Shown: positions 1 through 12,461 of the stretch, in pieces
Layout: the number at the start of each line of letters is the position of its first letter
Position numbering within the stretch: position 1 is the stretch's first letter
DNA from: Pholiota molesta
Taxonomy: Eukaryota; Basidiomycota; Agaricomycetes; Agaricales; Strophariaceae
Length of the DNA: 64,000 nt
Reading direction: 5' to 3'
Assembly (NCBI GenBank): GCA_014925825.1
Contig: JACGCK010000114.1
Span: 88,780-152,779 of the forward strand
Notes under the pieces: model-generated
The model's input: the letters and a program-made list of their open reading frames with translations, nothing else
Told to the model about the DNA's origin: nothing
Databases searched by the model: none
Made by a program: the position numbers and the translations under genes

Positions 1-434
1 TTATACTGTCGTCCAGTGGTGGAAAAGCATGGACATTGCCACCAGTACAACCGATTGCGGCGCCCTCGCCGCCCTCGCGCGGGATGTCGTTCGTCGCCAT
101 TCAGTATTCGCAACAAGAGCAAGTCACGCCCGTCAAAGACAAACGATCGCTGCGCGAGATCCAAGAAGAGGAACACGCCCTTCAGGAAGAGGCGGACTTC
201 CTCAAGTGGTGGACGGCCGAGGAGGAGCGGGTGCAGCAAGAGGCTCTCGCCCTCGCGCAGTTCCAGAACACACTCAACAAGAAACCGCCACCTAGAAAAA
301 ATAGACAGAAACAGAAAGTAGACACAGTGCCTTCTGGTTCTGGATCGCAGCCGAAGGACCAGGCTGGCTCGTCGGCGCAGATACCACCTAGAAAACCACG
401 CAAACCACGGCAGAAGAGCACGACGGACTCGTGA
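1..434 (+). CDS. GYF-domain protein, C-terminal part (partial)
   Basis: The reading frame is open from the left edge to a TGA at 432-434, so only the last ~143 residues are present. The segment holds a charged helical stretch (RSLREIQEEE, then EADFLKWWTAEEERVQQE) followed by a basic, Pro/Ser/Gln-rich tail. A similar SL.EIQ.EE...FLKWW block is what I remember from the C-terminus of fungal GYF/Smy2-type proteins, which bind proline-rich ligands in RNA and vesicle-related complexes. The GYF domain itself would lie outside the window, so the family call rests on resemblance of this tail only. It converges on HSP78, with about 125 bases between the two stop codons. Confidence 0.5.
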   Translation, partial: ILSSSGGKAWTLPPVQPIAAPSPPSRGMSFVAIQYSQQEQVTPVKDKRSLREIQEEEHALQEEADFLKWWTAEEERVQQEALALAQFQNTLNKKPPPRKNRQKQKVDTVPSGSGSQPKDQAGSSAQIPPRKPRKPRQKSTTDS

Positions 435-558
435 TACACGCTAATTATGCCTCTATCTTTATACATATTCTATGCTACACTATGTACATGGTAATTACAA
501 CTATGTGAAAATGCTGAGTGGTGGGTGGAGTTACGGAGGCCCGTAATGTTGCTTTTTT

Positions 559-3500
559 CTATGCCGTTTCATCGGTGAGTGGGGGCTCCTCTTCTGGGTT
601 CACCTCCGAGGCGGGGTTGGCCAGCGTCGGATCAGGCTCGTGGTTGTCCTTGATGTCCAGCTGGTCATCGGTAACCCGAATTTTGACCGTGTCCCCATCG
701 CGAATCGTGCCCCGGAGCAGCTTCCTCGCCAACGGGAACAGCACATCCGTGCGCACCACTCGCGCGATCGCCCGCGCGCCATACACGTCCGAGTAACCAT
801 GCTGCATGAGCCACTCGCGCGCTTTGTCGTCCACGTCGAGCGTGATGCGGCGGTGCTTCAGGCGCTCGGCGACGTCGTCCAAACGGAGAGAGACGACGCG
901 GAGGATGGAGTTGCGCGAGAGCTTGTTGAAGACGAGCATAGAGTCGAGGCGGTTGAGGAGCTCCGGGGGGAAATACTCGGCGGTGCGTGCGAGGACTTCC
1001 TGCTTGGCGTCTTCGCTGACGATGCCTGTCTCCTTGTCAGATGCCGTTGGGTCGGCAAGGATGTCGCTGCCGAGATTGCTCGTCAGGCAGATGATGGTGT
1101 TCTACGCGTGTTGCTGCATTAGCTGAAGAGAACGCTGTACCATAGAAAGAATTATACCTTGAAATCTACTTTGCGGCCTTGACTGTCCGTAATCGTTCCT
1201 TCATCCAGAATTTGGAGCAGAATCATCGATACGTCCTATCAAACACAATGAGCTACGAATCATCGAAACAAAAACATATCAACAAACCTTGTGCGCCTTC
1301 TCCAGTTCATCGAGCAAGACCACGGCTGCAGAGCAAATACATGATAATCAGTGTCTAGATGATCCAATTCATGGATCCACCGACCGTAAGGCTTCCGGCG
1401 GACAGCCTCCGTCAATTGCCCACCCTCTTCAAACCCAACGTACCCAGGCGCAGCGCCGATCAAGCGCGAAATGGTATGTCGATCATGATACTACAGTGCG
1501 ACCCCTTGAGTAACAATTCTACCTGATTTTTCTGGACAAGCAGGCTGACTCACTTCGGACATGTTGATGCTGATCAAGCCCCGTTGTTCGTCGTTGTACA
1601 AGAACGAAGCGAGCGCCTTGCAGAGCTCTGTCTATAAAGGCGGAATACGGGTCGTTGGCATCACAAGCTACGCAAACACCATGGGAAGACGGCATACCTT
1701 GCCTACACCGGTAGGGCCCAAGAACAGGAAGGACGCCGTGGGTCGATTGGGCGCTTGCAGCCCAGCCCTGGATATCCGCACCGCATCGCTGACCGCCGCC
1801 ACCACATGGTCCTGGCCCACAACGCGCTGCTGCAGCGCCTGCTCCATCTACCACAGACCAACCAATGAGCCCGACGATCCAACAAAAATAAAACGAAAAA
1901 ATCACGGCGTACATGCACAAGCTTATCCCGCTCCCCCTTCAGCAGATTCTGCACGGGGATGCCCGTCGCGCGCGCCACGACGCGCGAGATGTCGCTCGAC
2001 GTGACGCGGTCGTGCAGCACCATGCCGAGCGGGCTCTCGTCGTGCGCCTCCGCCTCCTGCTCCGTCGGAAGCGCCCGCTCCAGCTCGGGGATCGTTGCGA
2101 AGCGCAGGCGCGACGCGAGCTCGTACTGCCCCGTGCGCTGCGCAACCTCGAGCTGGTGCTTCGCCTCCTCGAGCTTGCGCTTCGTGTCCTTGATCTTCTG
2201 CAGGCGCTCGCGTTCTGGGGAAAGCGAAAGGAACACAAATACGCGTTAGCGACAGCGTGGCGTGGCGCTGCATGGCGCCTCCCAAAAATCAAAATCAGAA
2301 AACGCACCCGCTTGCCACACCGCAGTCAGCGCACTCGCCTCCTGCCGCTTCACCAACAAGTCGTTCTCCACCTTCGCGCGCCTTTCCACGCTGAAGATGT
2401 CCGTCTCCTTCTTCAGGCTCTCCAATTCGATCTGCGCGGTCACGATCTCCCGGTCGAGCGCCTCCAGTTCGTCGGGCTTCGACTCCTGCGCGAGCCGCAG
2501 CGCGGACGCCGCCTCGTCCACGAGGTCGATCGCCTTGTCCGGGAGGTAGCGGTCGGAGATGTAGCGCGCGGAGTACACGGCGGCTGCGGGAGGGGATGGG
2601 AAGTGAGGGGTGGGTGTGATGAGTATGGCGGCAACGCGACTGGGTGCGGGGCTTACCGGTGACGAGCGCGGCGTCGGAGATCTCGACGCCGTGGTGCACC
2701 TCGTATTTCGGCTTGAGCCCGCGGAGGATGGAGATCGTGCTCGCGACCGTGGGCTCGTCGATCTTGACGGGCTGGAACCGCCGCTCGAGCGCGGCGTCCT
2801 TGCCGATCGTCTTGCGGTACTCGTCCGCTGCGGATGGATAAAGAGTCACGGTCAGAGAAAGGGTGCGCGCGTGTGTGGAGATTCGCTGGGGGGGACGTAC
2901 GTGTCGTGGCGCCGACGAGCCGGAGCCCCTTAGCGAGGGCGGGTTTGATCATCTGGCCGGCGTCGATGCTGCCTTCGGCTTTGCCGAGGTTGAAGAGGGT
3001 ATCTGATTTTTTGGATTGAGGATTGGAAGAGGAAGGAGGAAAGAGAGAAAGGATACGTACGAACTTCGTCTATGAAGCAGATGATGTTCTCGCTCTTTGG
3101 AATATATACACCAATCAGAATTGTATTGTATACGGGAACGAAATGGCATTTACCTCGGCTTCAATATCACGCAAAAGCGCCTTGAACTTCTCTTCGAACT
3201 GGCCTCTTATCCCAGAACCTGCCATGATTGCTGATAGGTCGATTGAAACCACGCGTTTGTGATGCAGAGACTAAAAGAACTGTCAACATGCGAAATTGAA
3301 CAGAAGGATTCGCGCTGATAAAGTACCTCTGGGACTTCTTTGGCGACTATTCTGCTTGCTAGGCCTTCTAAGATAGCAGTTTTTCCGACACCGGGGGGAC
3401 CAATGAGCTGAGGATTTTTGTTGAACGAGTTTTATCAATGGGAAGAGCAATAGGGAAGAGACGTACCACGGGGTTCGACTTCGTTCTCCGCGATAGGACT

Positions 3501-4067
3501 GGAAATTTGGATTTAGATTCCGTCTTCAGGGTGTTCAAGATCATTTAACTCACTTTGAATTGTGCGTCGGATTTCTGTAACAGAAAACGTAAACTCGACG
3601 GAAATTTCATCACAAACTACATTCACGTACCCTCATCTCTCCCAATGGTTGGGTCCAACTTCCCTTCCCTCGCCAACTCTGTCAGATCCACGCTCTACAG
3701 CAGCAAACAAATCAAGACATCATCGATACGTCGAAGAATCCAACTGCCAACGCACATATTCCTTTAAAGCTTCGCCCTTCTGATGTTGCGGGCCAAGACT
3801 GAATCCAGGAAACCCTTTACCGCCTCCACCACCAGCGCCGTTAGCGTACCCTCGCAGACTCTGCACGCCCCCTCGGAGCTCGACGCATGCGGTCGGAACG
3901 ACGAGGAGCGGGCCTGGACGCGTTCGTGTGCGTGCATATTGCAGTCCGCTCCTTCTAGTGGTATGTTGGCTTGTGCATAGAGATGATAGCGGGCGGGTGC
4001 GCTGGACCAGAGAAGCATGACGAGCAGCTGCTGGGCGCAGGCTGCGTAGAGATTGGATGCTGGACAT
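559..4067 (-). CDS. HSP78: Mitochondrial AAA+ disaggregase Hsp78 (ClpB family)
   Basis: Hsp78 is the ClpB-type ATPase of the mitochondrial matrix; with mitochondrial Hsp70 it resolubilises aggregated proteins. The ATG at 4065-4067 opens an Arg/Ser/Thr-rich, acid-poor leader typical of a matrix targeting signal. It is followed directly by the short [13 protein letters not shown] motif and the first AAA+ module, without a ClpB N-domain, as expected for Hsp78. Visible motifs in order: [13 protein letters not shown], Walker A GPPGVGKT (about 3400), Walker B CFIDE, GATT sensor region, the coiled-coil middle domain (2250-2570), second Walker A GPTGVGK (about 1710), LLDELEKAH Walker B, and TSNLGSD sensor. 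About fifteen exons join in frame through short GT...AG introns. The protein is roughly 850 residues with an acidic tail ending in DETA. Confidence 0.95.
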
Positions 4068-4177
4068 CGTGGACTTGAGTGTTGTTACGTAAGTATGACA
4101 GTTAGTAAGTCAATATGCGAGAGGGTCAGACGACGTTCAGGCGTCCTCCGTAACGAAAAGGTCGGTGATATGCATGG

Positions 4178-6720
4178 ATGAAAATACCAGAAATTTCGAG
4201 GCACGTCGCGACGTCACTCAACACAATTCCCAGACATAGCGGATCGCCGGTAAGCACCGTCGGTTCGCACGGCCCGGGCACCCCCAAACTCTCCCAGTTC
4301 CCAGTCGTGAAGTCCTCATCGCGTTCCACCGCAACACCGCTCCTCACCATGGCCTGTCCGCCCTCCAGACGTGCCGATACGACGATCCCGCCTCCCGCGC
4401 CGACAATGCTCGCTCGGCCGCAAGTCCATTTCCTGCCCAGATCCGTTGCCCAGACATCTGCGACGTGGAATCGATGACGACGCCACGCGCAACCAGCACT
4501 TCACCGCGGTCTGTCACTACCACCAACCTCCCACCGTGCACAATAGGCAACACCCGACCACCATCGCCCTCTGCAGAGTCTAAACGATGATGCCCCGCGA
4601 AGCACCGCGGAACGGGCAGCGACGACACATCCACCCGCCGCAGCGCGTACTTAGTGGCTGGCAGACGATGTCTACCCTCTCACTGCAGCAGCCTGCGCGT
4701 GAGATCGCGTACGGCCACGGGCTGGGGCGCAGGAACAACGTACATCCTTACCTTCTTGCGTGTAATCTCAACTGACAACGTCTCGTCAGATGTCAATCGG
4801 CGTCGTTGCCCGCGGTGCCCTCCACCCAGCACCTATCCGCTACATCGAACATCCTCGTCCCTCGCCACCCGTCGCCATCTAACGCATCTACAGCTATCTA
4901 CAGGGCTGTTCAATGTCTGCGATGGTGCAGCGACGATGCCATGGCGCACCGCCGCCTGTCCGCCTGTACCAATCTCCAACTGTGCACGAGAGGTACCACC
5001 CACCATCGACGACGCTCTCGCTCCCACCTCCCTGTACCTTGCGCCAGCACGCATTGATTGCCCGACCCGACGCCTGGCCATCCACGACGACTCGGAATCG
5101 ACGAGGCCCTGCGAAGCCCCATGGGCGATTCGACGACGACAGGTTCACCGGGCACAGTGTTCGGTTGGCGGCTGGCGGACGATATCTACGTGAGCCGGCT
5201 TTCTTTTGTTCTGAATCTTGCTTACCTCCATCCGCTGCAGCAGGAACCGCCTTGCCACCCATCACCCTACCATTCCGACGGCGTTCGCGTCGTCCAAACC
5301 CCTCGACCGCCCGTAGTACGATGCGCAGGGACATAACCGCCGCCGCCGACATCGACGACAAGAGGCGGGCAGACGATATCTACTATCTCACTGCAGCAGC
5401 CTGCGCGGGAGATCGCGTACGGCCACGGGACGACCCGCGGCGAGCGTTCGATCTTCAGATCGCACGGATCGTGGTCAACGGCCGCGCACAGCTGTCAGGT
5501 GTGTGTATCTCATCGCGTCTCCCCTCCTCTCAGCGTCACGCTCACAGCAGACAGCTATGCCACATGGGCGATATACGCACACCGGAGCAGAGTCAGCAAC
5601 GGAACACGCCACTCACGGCGTGGGCTTGGACGACAACGGCTGGACGCGCGAGGGGGGAGGGGACGAGCACAACAGCGCGCAGCTGCAGGGAAGCATCGGT
5701 GAGCGTTAGATCACCTTCCTTCTACAGAAACTACTCACGGCGACTACCATATAGCCTTGAACACGAGACGACGACGCTGGATACGGGGTGGACGGCTACG
5801 ACATGGCTTGGACGGAGCGGCTCATCTCGCGAGGATGAGGGGGCCGAGAGCACCGGTGCACGGCTGCGTGAGTGCTCAACGGCTTCACCGTGTACAGATT
5901 ATTCACGATGATATAATATAGCCTTGAAGTCGATTCCGCCGGCCGACTTTCAATCAATGCCGAGCCGCAGGATCTCTAGCAGTGACGGAACTCAGCAGCG
6001 CGCAGACACCGACATGCAGGTCAGCAACGCGAGGATCGCCTTCGAGGACGAGACGGGCAACCTACTGGGTGCGGAACGACGAGAAGGCAAGAGACCTGCG
6101 AGGGTGCAGCTGAGGGCATCAGTAAGTGCAGCGCCGATGCGACCGTGCAGGAATGACTTACTGCCCTCACAGTCAACGCGCGCCGTACACACGAGTTGGC
6201 GGAGTCTGCGGGAGGGCGCCTCGTCCAAGCCCATGAACGATGATGCGAACGGCTCGGTATCTGATCATTCGCTCGTCTGTTGCACTTACCAACGAGACGA
6301 CGACAACGAGCGAGATGACTGGTGGGATGGATGCGAGGACGGCGTCCGCGCTGCCTCGGGATATGGGTGAGTACGGTCATTAGAACATTCAAAGCTTTGA
6401 CTTACATTAACTCTATCCAGCATCGTGGCTGCCTGATCAGTCGCGCAAGGCACAGCGCCGGTGTATCGCGCATCATCGGCGACGACGAAACGCACATCTG
6501 TTCCACTTACCAACGAGGACGACAACGAGCGCGCTGACCAGCCCATGGCGCCGATGGCATGAATGCGAGGATGGCGTACTTGCTGCCTCGGGATATGGGT
6601 GAGCACGTTTTATCAGAACGTTCGTAGTTTTGACTTACCATGAATTTATCCAGCACCGAGGCGCGCTGACCCAGTCGCTCAAGGGCACGGAGCCAGCGTA
6701 TCGAGCATGATCAGCGACGA
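4178..6720 (+). repeat. Degenerate intron-containing repeat block
   Basis: Several imperfect repeats are visible by eye. A stretch containing CACTGCAGCAGCCTGCGCG, preceded by GCAGACGAT and followed by GAGATCGCGTACGGCCACGGG, occurs at about 4660-4720 and 5370-5430. A partial relative, GGCGGACGATATCTACGTG, lies near 5176. A unit ending in CTGCCTCGGGATATGG plus an intron-like gtgag...ttatccag segment occurs at 6300-6420 and 6520-6655. Intron-like pieces ending in TATAG followed by CCTTGAA recur at 5697-5760 and 5866-5925. In the + frame the copies read as related peptides (for example ADDIYYL and LADDIYV), so they look like diverged exon-intron modules rather than a simple satellite. No known family recognised. 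Confidence 0.6.
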
Positions 6721-7113
6721 CAGCGCTATGGGTGGCGGCTAAGCAATATCACGGCCGCAGAGACCTACTCACTATGCATTCCAGATGAGCGTTGAAGCTC
6801 GAAGTGCTATCGGCTACGAGAAGACGCGGAGGGAAGATTATTCAGTACGGTGCGTACGCCCCACTGGAGAACCACGCTCACCTTATTGCCCGACGCAATC
6901 CACAACTTGTACGTGGCATGAAATGCGACGCTGTGCAGGCTACTGTAGCCGATGTAAGGTGCGACGCGTTAGTAATGAGGATTATCACTTAGGACTGACC
7001 ACAACTCACTTGTAGGACAGGCGGACCACATCGCCATCGACGAGTGGGCGTACGGGCGGGTACGAGAGGAGGGCAACGCTGACCAGATGCAGCAGAACGG
7101 CCAGATAGAGTGA
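5058..7113 (+). CDS. Putative multi-exon gene of unknown function (modular)
   Basis: I do not recognise this gene, and its 5' end and many exon borders are uncertain. The best-supported part is the 3' end. An open frame reading YGAYAPLENHAHLIARRN meets a donor at gtaagg (about 6954). An acceptor ending at 7020 is then followed by ADHIAIDEWAYGRVREEG and a glutamine-rich end, with TGA at 7111-7113. Upstream, plausible short exons alternate with 45-60 base GT...AG segments (donors near 5698, 5867, 6121, 6258, 6367, 6597). Frames are often broken between modules, so it could be a decaying gene. Modules resembling the LADDI exon also occur on the minus strand at 35.6-35.8 kb and 44.5-44.7 kb. Confidence 0.25.
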
Positions 7114-8639
7114 AGCGCCGAACACGGCGAGATAGAGCGAGGAGAGAGGAGAGCAAGTGAGGAGAGCAGAGCAGAACAGAGTGGGATGAAGGAATGAGAG
7201 GAATGTCCGTAGTCTTATATACTGCTTTGATAGACGTGTACGTACATAGAATGAAAATGGTGGGTTTGGGAATATCTCGTCCAGGGTCCGCATACGCTAA
7301 GCGAATCGCGATCAGTGTCTCCTCCTCCGTTTTCTCGTCCGCGTCCGTTGCTCAGCCTTGCCTGTGTCTTGTAGACCATACCAGTTATCAATAAGAAACT
7401 TATAGTCCATTTAATTACGACCAGAATACAGAAAAGCGACCTATTTATTGTGTTTTATTCCAGTGTGTTATTGAGTGTTAAGGATGAGATTCATGTTTCT
7501 ACATTTTCAAAATTGCGAACCTCGTCTACGCAGCGGCCAAGTATAACCGCGACCTACCCACCCAGCGACCCCTGACCCAGTAGGACATAATACCATGTCG
7601 TAAAACTAAAGGGAAATGGCACTAACGTGCTTATTCCATGCAATGCTCCGAACCTAAGCATCCAGCAAATGCATCTTCTTGCAGGCGGAAAGTTCAAGCG
7701 CGCGATCTTCGCTGGCAACGCACCCGATAGGACCCTTGATGGCACTAGTAACCGAGTTTTACGTGCTTTTTTCCAGGTCCCCGCGCGATGCGCAATGGTC
7801 TGGAAACGCGAAACGGGGTGGGAGGAGAGGGTCATGCTCGGTACGGATACCCTTGGCTGCCCTAGCCTGGCCGCTCTAAATTTCTGGTGTTCGATAGAAG
7901 CTCATCGGAGCTATGTATTACTACATGTTTGAGGGGTCTACATGGGATTGACACGAGAGCAGCGGATGCGCTCTGCAAGCTCTTTGATTGAATCTTGATG
8001 TCGCCGTTGTCTCGTACATGCCGCCGCATTGCGTTCGCAGCAATAAAGGAAAATGTTAGTACTGTAGATATATATGTAATATATACCCATGAGTTAAGAT
8101 CGATGCGTTTTCTGGATTTCAACTGGCGAATTGGGAGAGGAGGCGCGCGTTGTTATAGGAGTGATGACTATCTGAACGCCCGTCTCTGTGCTCAACTAGA
8201 ATGGAAACTACGATCAATAAGAGATTATATATGTACTCGGCCGTCTTTATATGTGCAATGCAAAGGCGCAAAGCTTTGGGAGCATGTGTATTGCGTCACA
8301 TTCAGCGCGAGCGCCTAAAACGGTGGCACACCATGCGTGGCGCTTTACCTCGTTCGCTCGTGGCGACAAGCTACCAACGGCTTCGCATAATTTTTTTTCA
8401 TTCGCTTCAACTCATATGAGAAGGACCAACTCGAAATTGCAAACACTCAGAGAGTAATCTCATCCACCAGTGACATCTTTCTAGGGATGGTCGATGATCC
8501 CGGATGAAATGAAAGTGGTTCAAGGAAAAAAAGAAGAGCCCGACATCAACCCGACATATCCCTAGACTCGACGGAGCCAATAAATAATGAGTGACACAGC
8601 CACCATACTGTAATTGGGATGGGTTGAAGACGATTTACA
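7114..8639. other. Intergenic stretch, no supported gene
   Basis: Only short overlapping open frames on both strands (the longest about 100 codons near 7627-7932), with no recognisable motif, consistent codon use or splice-phase chain. A purine-rich GAGAGGAGAG tract lies at about 7138-7175. Nothing else could be supported. Confidence 0.5.
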
Positions 8640-8863
8640 TTCCCTAGCAATCCGATATGCATATGGTCTACAACTGTAGACAGAAGATTTTCCAATAACT
8701 AGGCCATCCCGTACCTCGGATATAATTCGTATCAAATTCAAAAGAAGATACACAAACGATACATCGATAATTGTCAAGACAGTCATTCGTTCCAATGTCC
8801 TTCAGCACTCAGCGATCTTCATGAACCAATCATGAACGTTCCACAACTTGCTACAACTTGAAC

Positions 8864-9802
8864 CTAGATGGGGCTTCTGAAGATGACAGTTCTTGGCTGG
8901 CTTCCACCAGAATCGGACACAACATTACCACTGTACGCCCACTGTACATAGACACTAAGTATTGAGCAGTAAGAACCGTATAACCAAGACTCACATTGAG
9001 GTATCCACCATCGCCCAGTAACTGGAAAGTCCCAGACCGAAAGGCGTAGAGATGATATCTAAATCCCGATGTCATCAATAGACAAATAACTCAACAATAA
9101 CCCGGTAATAAGCACGTACGTGATGGAGCCAAATCCCCACCAAATTGGCAAAGAGACCATTTTCAACGTAAAATCGACATCGGGTCGCCCATCGAATCTG
9201 ACCTGATGTCTGGTGTAGCAAATGACATAGTTGAATGTAGGATCATTTCTCCTGAGATCCCTAACTGAGACTTGAGTGAATTCAGAACGCCTCTAATGAA
9301 AACAATGTATCAGATGAGCCGGATTTTCAGAATGTCAGGTTTAAAGGGCTCGCCTGGTGATCACTCCAACTTTGGTTTACAATCCATTGAATGATCGAAC
9401 CAATAAAAGCCACAGCGCCGATGACAGTTGCAATACTGCGGCCACCATGACTGGCGGCCACCTCCCTTGACTGGATACTCGGTGTAGCCTTATCAAGAGA
9501 GTCCTCATCGGATGCATGAGATTCGAAGAGGCAAACCTGATGAGCATCAGCTTTCTTGACAGTGTCCCAGATTTTGTCCCAAGAGACGTTATTGACGTCT
9601 CCCACTGCAGAAGGTCAGATCAGTCCAGCCAAAAAATACGTGTAGTTGGGTAGATATTACCGGCGTCAAAATGAAGTAAAGCAACCACGTCACCGACTGG
9701 AAAATCGGTCTTGTTGAGTGCAGAAATTTCATCAGCGGGTACAGCAACGATGAGCTCTTCGATAGCTTTCTTGTCGGCTCCAGTGATTGCGGTATAGGCC
9801 AT
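8864..9802 (-). CDS. Uncharacterised protein, paralog 1 (left palindrome arm)
   Basis: Five exons join in phase to give 235 residues: 9661-9802, 9354-9604, 9120-9292, 8995-9058 and 8864-8941. The N-terminus (MAYTAITGADKKAIEELI) is an alpha-helical, charged segment without a signal peptide. A single hydrophobic stretch (TVIGAVAFIGSIIQWIV) lies near residue 115. The C-terminal half has FRSGTFQLLGDGGYLNWAY and ends RTVIFRSPI. I believe comparable GDGGYLNWA-type proteins occur as orphan families in mushroom-forming fungi, but I cannot name one or give a function. The second intron must use a GC donor (CAG then gcgagc), because this is the only choice that keeps the frame and it aligns with a GT donor in paralog 3. 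This is the only paralog of the three that looks intact. Confidence 0.65.
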
Positions 9803-11430
9803 TGTTGTTAGAGTTGTGCGAGAGGTGATAATTCACTGGCAGATCCTTGTGCAAATGGCGGGTTATTTAACACTTTGAGATTGCTCACAGAAATTTAAAT
9901 AAAGTCATGTCGGAATATCAGCATAAAGGGGCCCTCAGCCCAATGGAAACTTGGAACCTCCTATTCGGTTTTTGAATGGCTAAGAATCCAACAAAAAATG
10001 TGATATGGGCTTTTCAATGATAGTAGGTTAATCTTGAGTCTATCAAAATTCAAAAGGCTCACGAAGAATGAGGGATGAAATACAAGCTTTCACGGTAAAG
10101 CCTGGACCACTGATTATGTTAAGGTTAGAATTTAGATTCAATAAGCACAGAAGCAACTGCAGGTAATTTTAAATACGGAGTCAAGTTCCTCCCATTGAAT
10201 AGCTACATGTTCTCAAATTTCGGATGTGACAAGAAAAGGTATGTATGAATCATATGCATTGTGAGAAGTACTGTGCCAACTTCCAAGCGACTTCGCCGTG
10301 GAGTTTCTTGGTCAGTCCATAGTAGAAAATTGGAGATAAGAGACAAATTTAAAGGGTGCAGGTCAGTGAATGTGCCGGCTGAGAAAATTATGCAGAAGTC
10401 CATCACAATACTGCCTTTTTACAGTGGTGATTAACTTCTAGAATCTAAATTCTCCCTTTGATGGCAATATAGGCTCATACTATACGTACATTGTCGACAC
10501 CAAATTTCGAATGGTTTTATAGCATTACCGACGTCTTTAGGGTTATTTGAAACATGTTTTATGACTTTGCATGCCAGTGTGGCGGTGTACATACTGGCGC
10601 CATTATTACTACCGGCGCTTAACGAAGCGCTTAACCAGCACTCTGAGTACTCCCGAGATTGAAACATTTATCCTACGGTAGTACGTACCTCTTGATGTAT
10701 TGGCACGGTTTTGAGACGCTGAAATATTTGGTGTCGACAATGTACGTATAGTATGAGCCTATATTGCCATCAAAGGGAGAATTTAGATTCTAGAAGTTAA
10801 TCACCACTGTAAAAAGGCAGTATTATGACTGACTTCTGCATAATTTTTTCAGCCGGCACATTCGCTGACCTGCACCCTTTTAAATTTGTCTCTTATCTCC
10901 AAGTTTCTACTACGGACTGACCAAGAAACTCCACGGCGAAGTCGCTTGGAAGTTGGCACAGTACTTCTCACAATGCATATGATTCATACATACCTTTTCT
11001 TGTCACATCCGAAATTTGAGAACATGTAGCTATTCAATGGGAGGAATTTGACTCGGTATTTAAAATCACCTGTAGTTGCTTCTGTGCTCATTGAATCTAA
11101 ATTCTAACCTTAACATAATCAGTGGTCCAGGCTTTACCGTGAAAGCTTGTATTTCATCCCTCATTCTTCGTGAGCCTTTTGAATTTTGATAGACTCAAGA
11201 TTAACCTACTATCATTGAAAAGCCCATATCACATTTTTTGTTGGATTCTTAGCCATTCAAAAACCGAATAGGAGGTTCCAAGTTTCCATTGGGCTGAGGG
11301 CCCCTTTATGCTGATATTCCGACATGACTTTATTTATAATTTCTGTGAGCAATCTCAAAGTGTTAAATAGCCCGCCAGTTGCACAAGGATCTGCCAGTGA
11401 ATTATCACCTCTCGCACAACTCTGACAACA

Positions 11431-12324
11431 ATGGCCTATACCGCAATCACTGGAGCCGACAAGAAAGCTATCGAAGAGCTCATCGTTGCTGTCCCCGCTG
11501 ATGAAATTTCTGCACTAAACAAGACCGATTTTCCAGTCGGTGACGTGGTTGCTTTGCTTCATCTTGACGCCGGTAATATCTACACAACTACACGTATTTT
11601 TTGGCTGGACTGATTTGACCTTCTGCAGTGGGAGACGTCAATAACGTCTCTTGGGACAAAATCTGGGACACAGTCAAGAAAGCTGATTCTCATGAAGTTT
11701 GCCTCTTCGAATCTCATGCATCTACACCGAGTGCCCAGCCAAGGGTGGAGGTGGCAACTGTCATCGCGGCTGTGGCTTTTGTTGTTACGATCATTCAATG
11801 GATTACAGACCAAAACTGGAGTAATCACCAGGCGAGCCCTTTAAACCTGTTATTCTGTTGAATCCGGCTCATCTGATACAAAACGTTTTCATTAGAGGCG
11901 TTCTGAATTCACTCAAGTTACAGTTAAGGATCTCAGGAGAAATGATCCTACATTCAACTATGTCATTTGCTACACCAGACATCAGGTCAGATTCGATGGG
12001 CGACCGGACGTCGATTTTACGTTGAAAATGGTCTCTTTGCCAATTTGGTGGGGATTTGGCTCCATCACGTACGTGCTTATTACCGGGTTATTGTTGGGTT
12101 ATTTGTCTATTGATGACATTGGGATTTAGATTTCATCTCTACGCCTTTCGGTCTGGGACTTTCCAGTTACTGGGCGATGGTGGATACCTCAATGTGAGTC
12201 TTGGTTATACGGTTCTTACTGCTCAATACTTAGTGTCTATGTACAGTGGGCGTACAGTGGCAATGTTGTGTCCGATTCTGGTGGAAGCCAGCCAAGAACT
12301 GTCATCTTCAGAAGCCCCGTCTAG
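11431..12324 (+). pseudogene. Uncharacterised protein, paralog 2 (right palindrome arm), frameshifted
   Basis: This is a mirror copy of the gene at 8864-9802 with the same five-exon plan: 11431-11572, 11629-11831, 11897-12068, 12130-12193 and 12247-12324. Exon 2 has lost 16 codons in frame. Exon 3 is 172 bases against 173 in paralog 1; the missing base lies where AGGAGAAATGATCC in paralog 1 reads AGGAGAATGATCC here (about 11937-11945). This shifts the frame before the conserved C-terminal half and soon meets stops. The GC donor of intron 2 is shared with paralog 1. If the single base were a sequencing error the gene would be intact, so the pseudogene call is provisional. Confidence 0.6.
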
Positions 12325-12378
12325 GTTCAAGCTGCAACAAGTTGTGGAACGTTCGTGAAGATTGCTGAGTGCTAAAGG

Positions 12379-12461
12379 ACTTTGGAATGAATGACTGTCT
12401 CTGTCTGGACAATTATCGATCTTTGGACTGAATGACCTTCTCTGTCGGGACAATTATCGAT
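12379..12461. repeat. Two-copy tandem repeat, about 42 bases
   Basis: Two adjacent imperfect copies, 12379-12420 and 12421-12461, both run from CTTTGGA to GACAATTATCGAT. The left palindrome arm has only one equivalent, so the repeat arose after the inverted duplication. Confidence 0.7.

Noticed and set aside
4126..4476. Minus-strand open frame reading ASIVGAGGGIVVSARLEGG and on to RPFRYGGRLNVV
   Set aside because: It looks protein-like, but the + strand repeats better explain the local periodicity, and no splice-phase chain connects it to further minus exons. GC-rich sequence opens frames on both strands.
7554..7932. Overlapping ~100-codon frames on both strands
   Set aside because: No motif, no plausible intron neighbours, opposite frames equally open.
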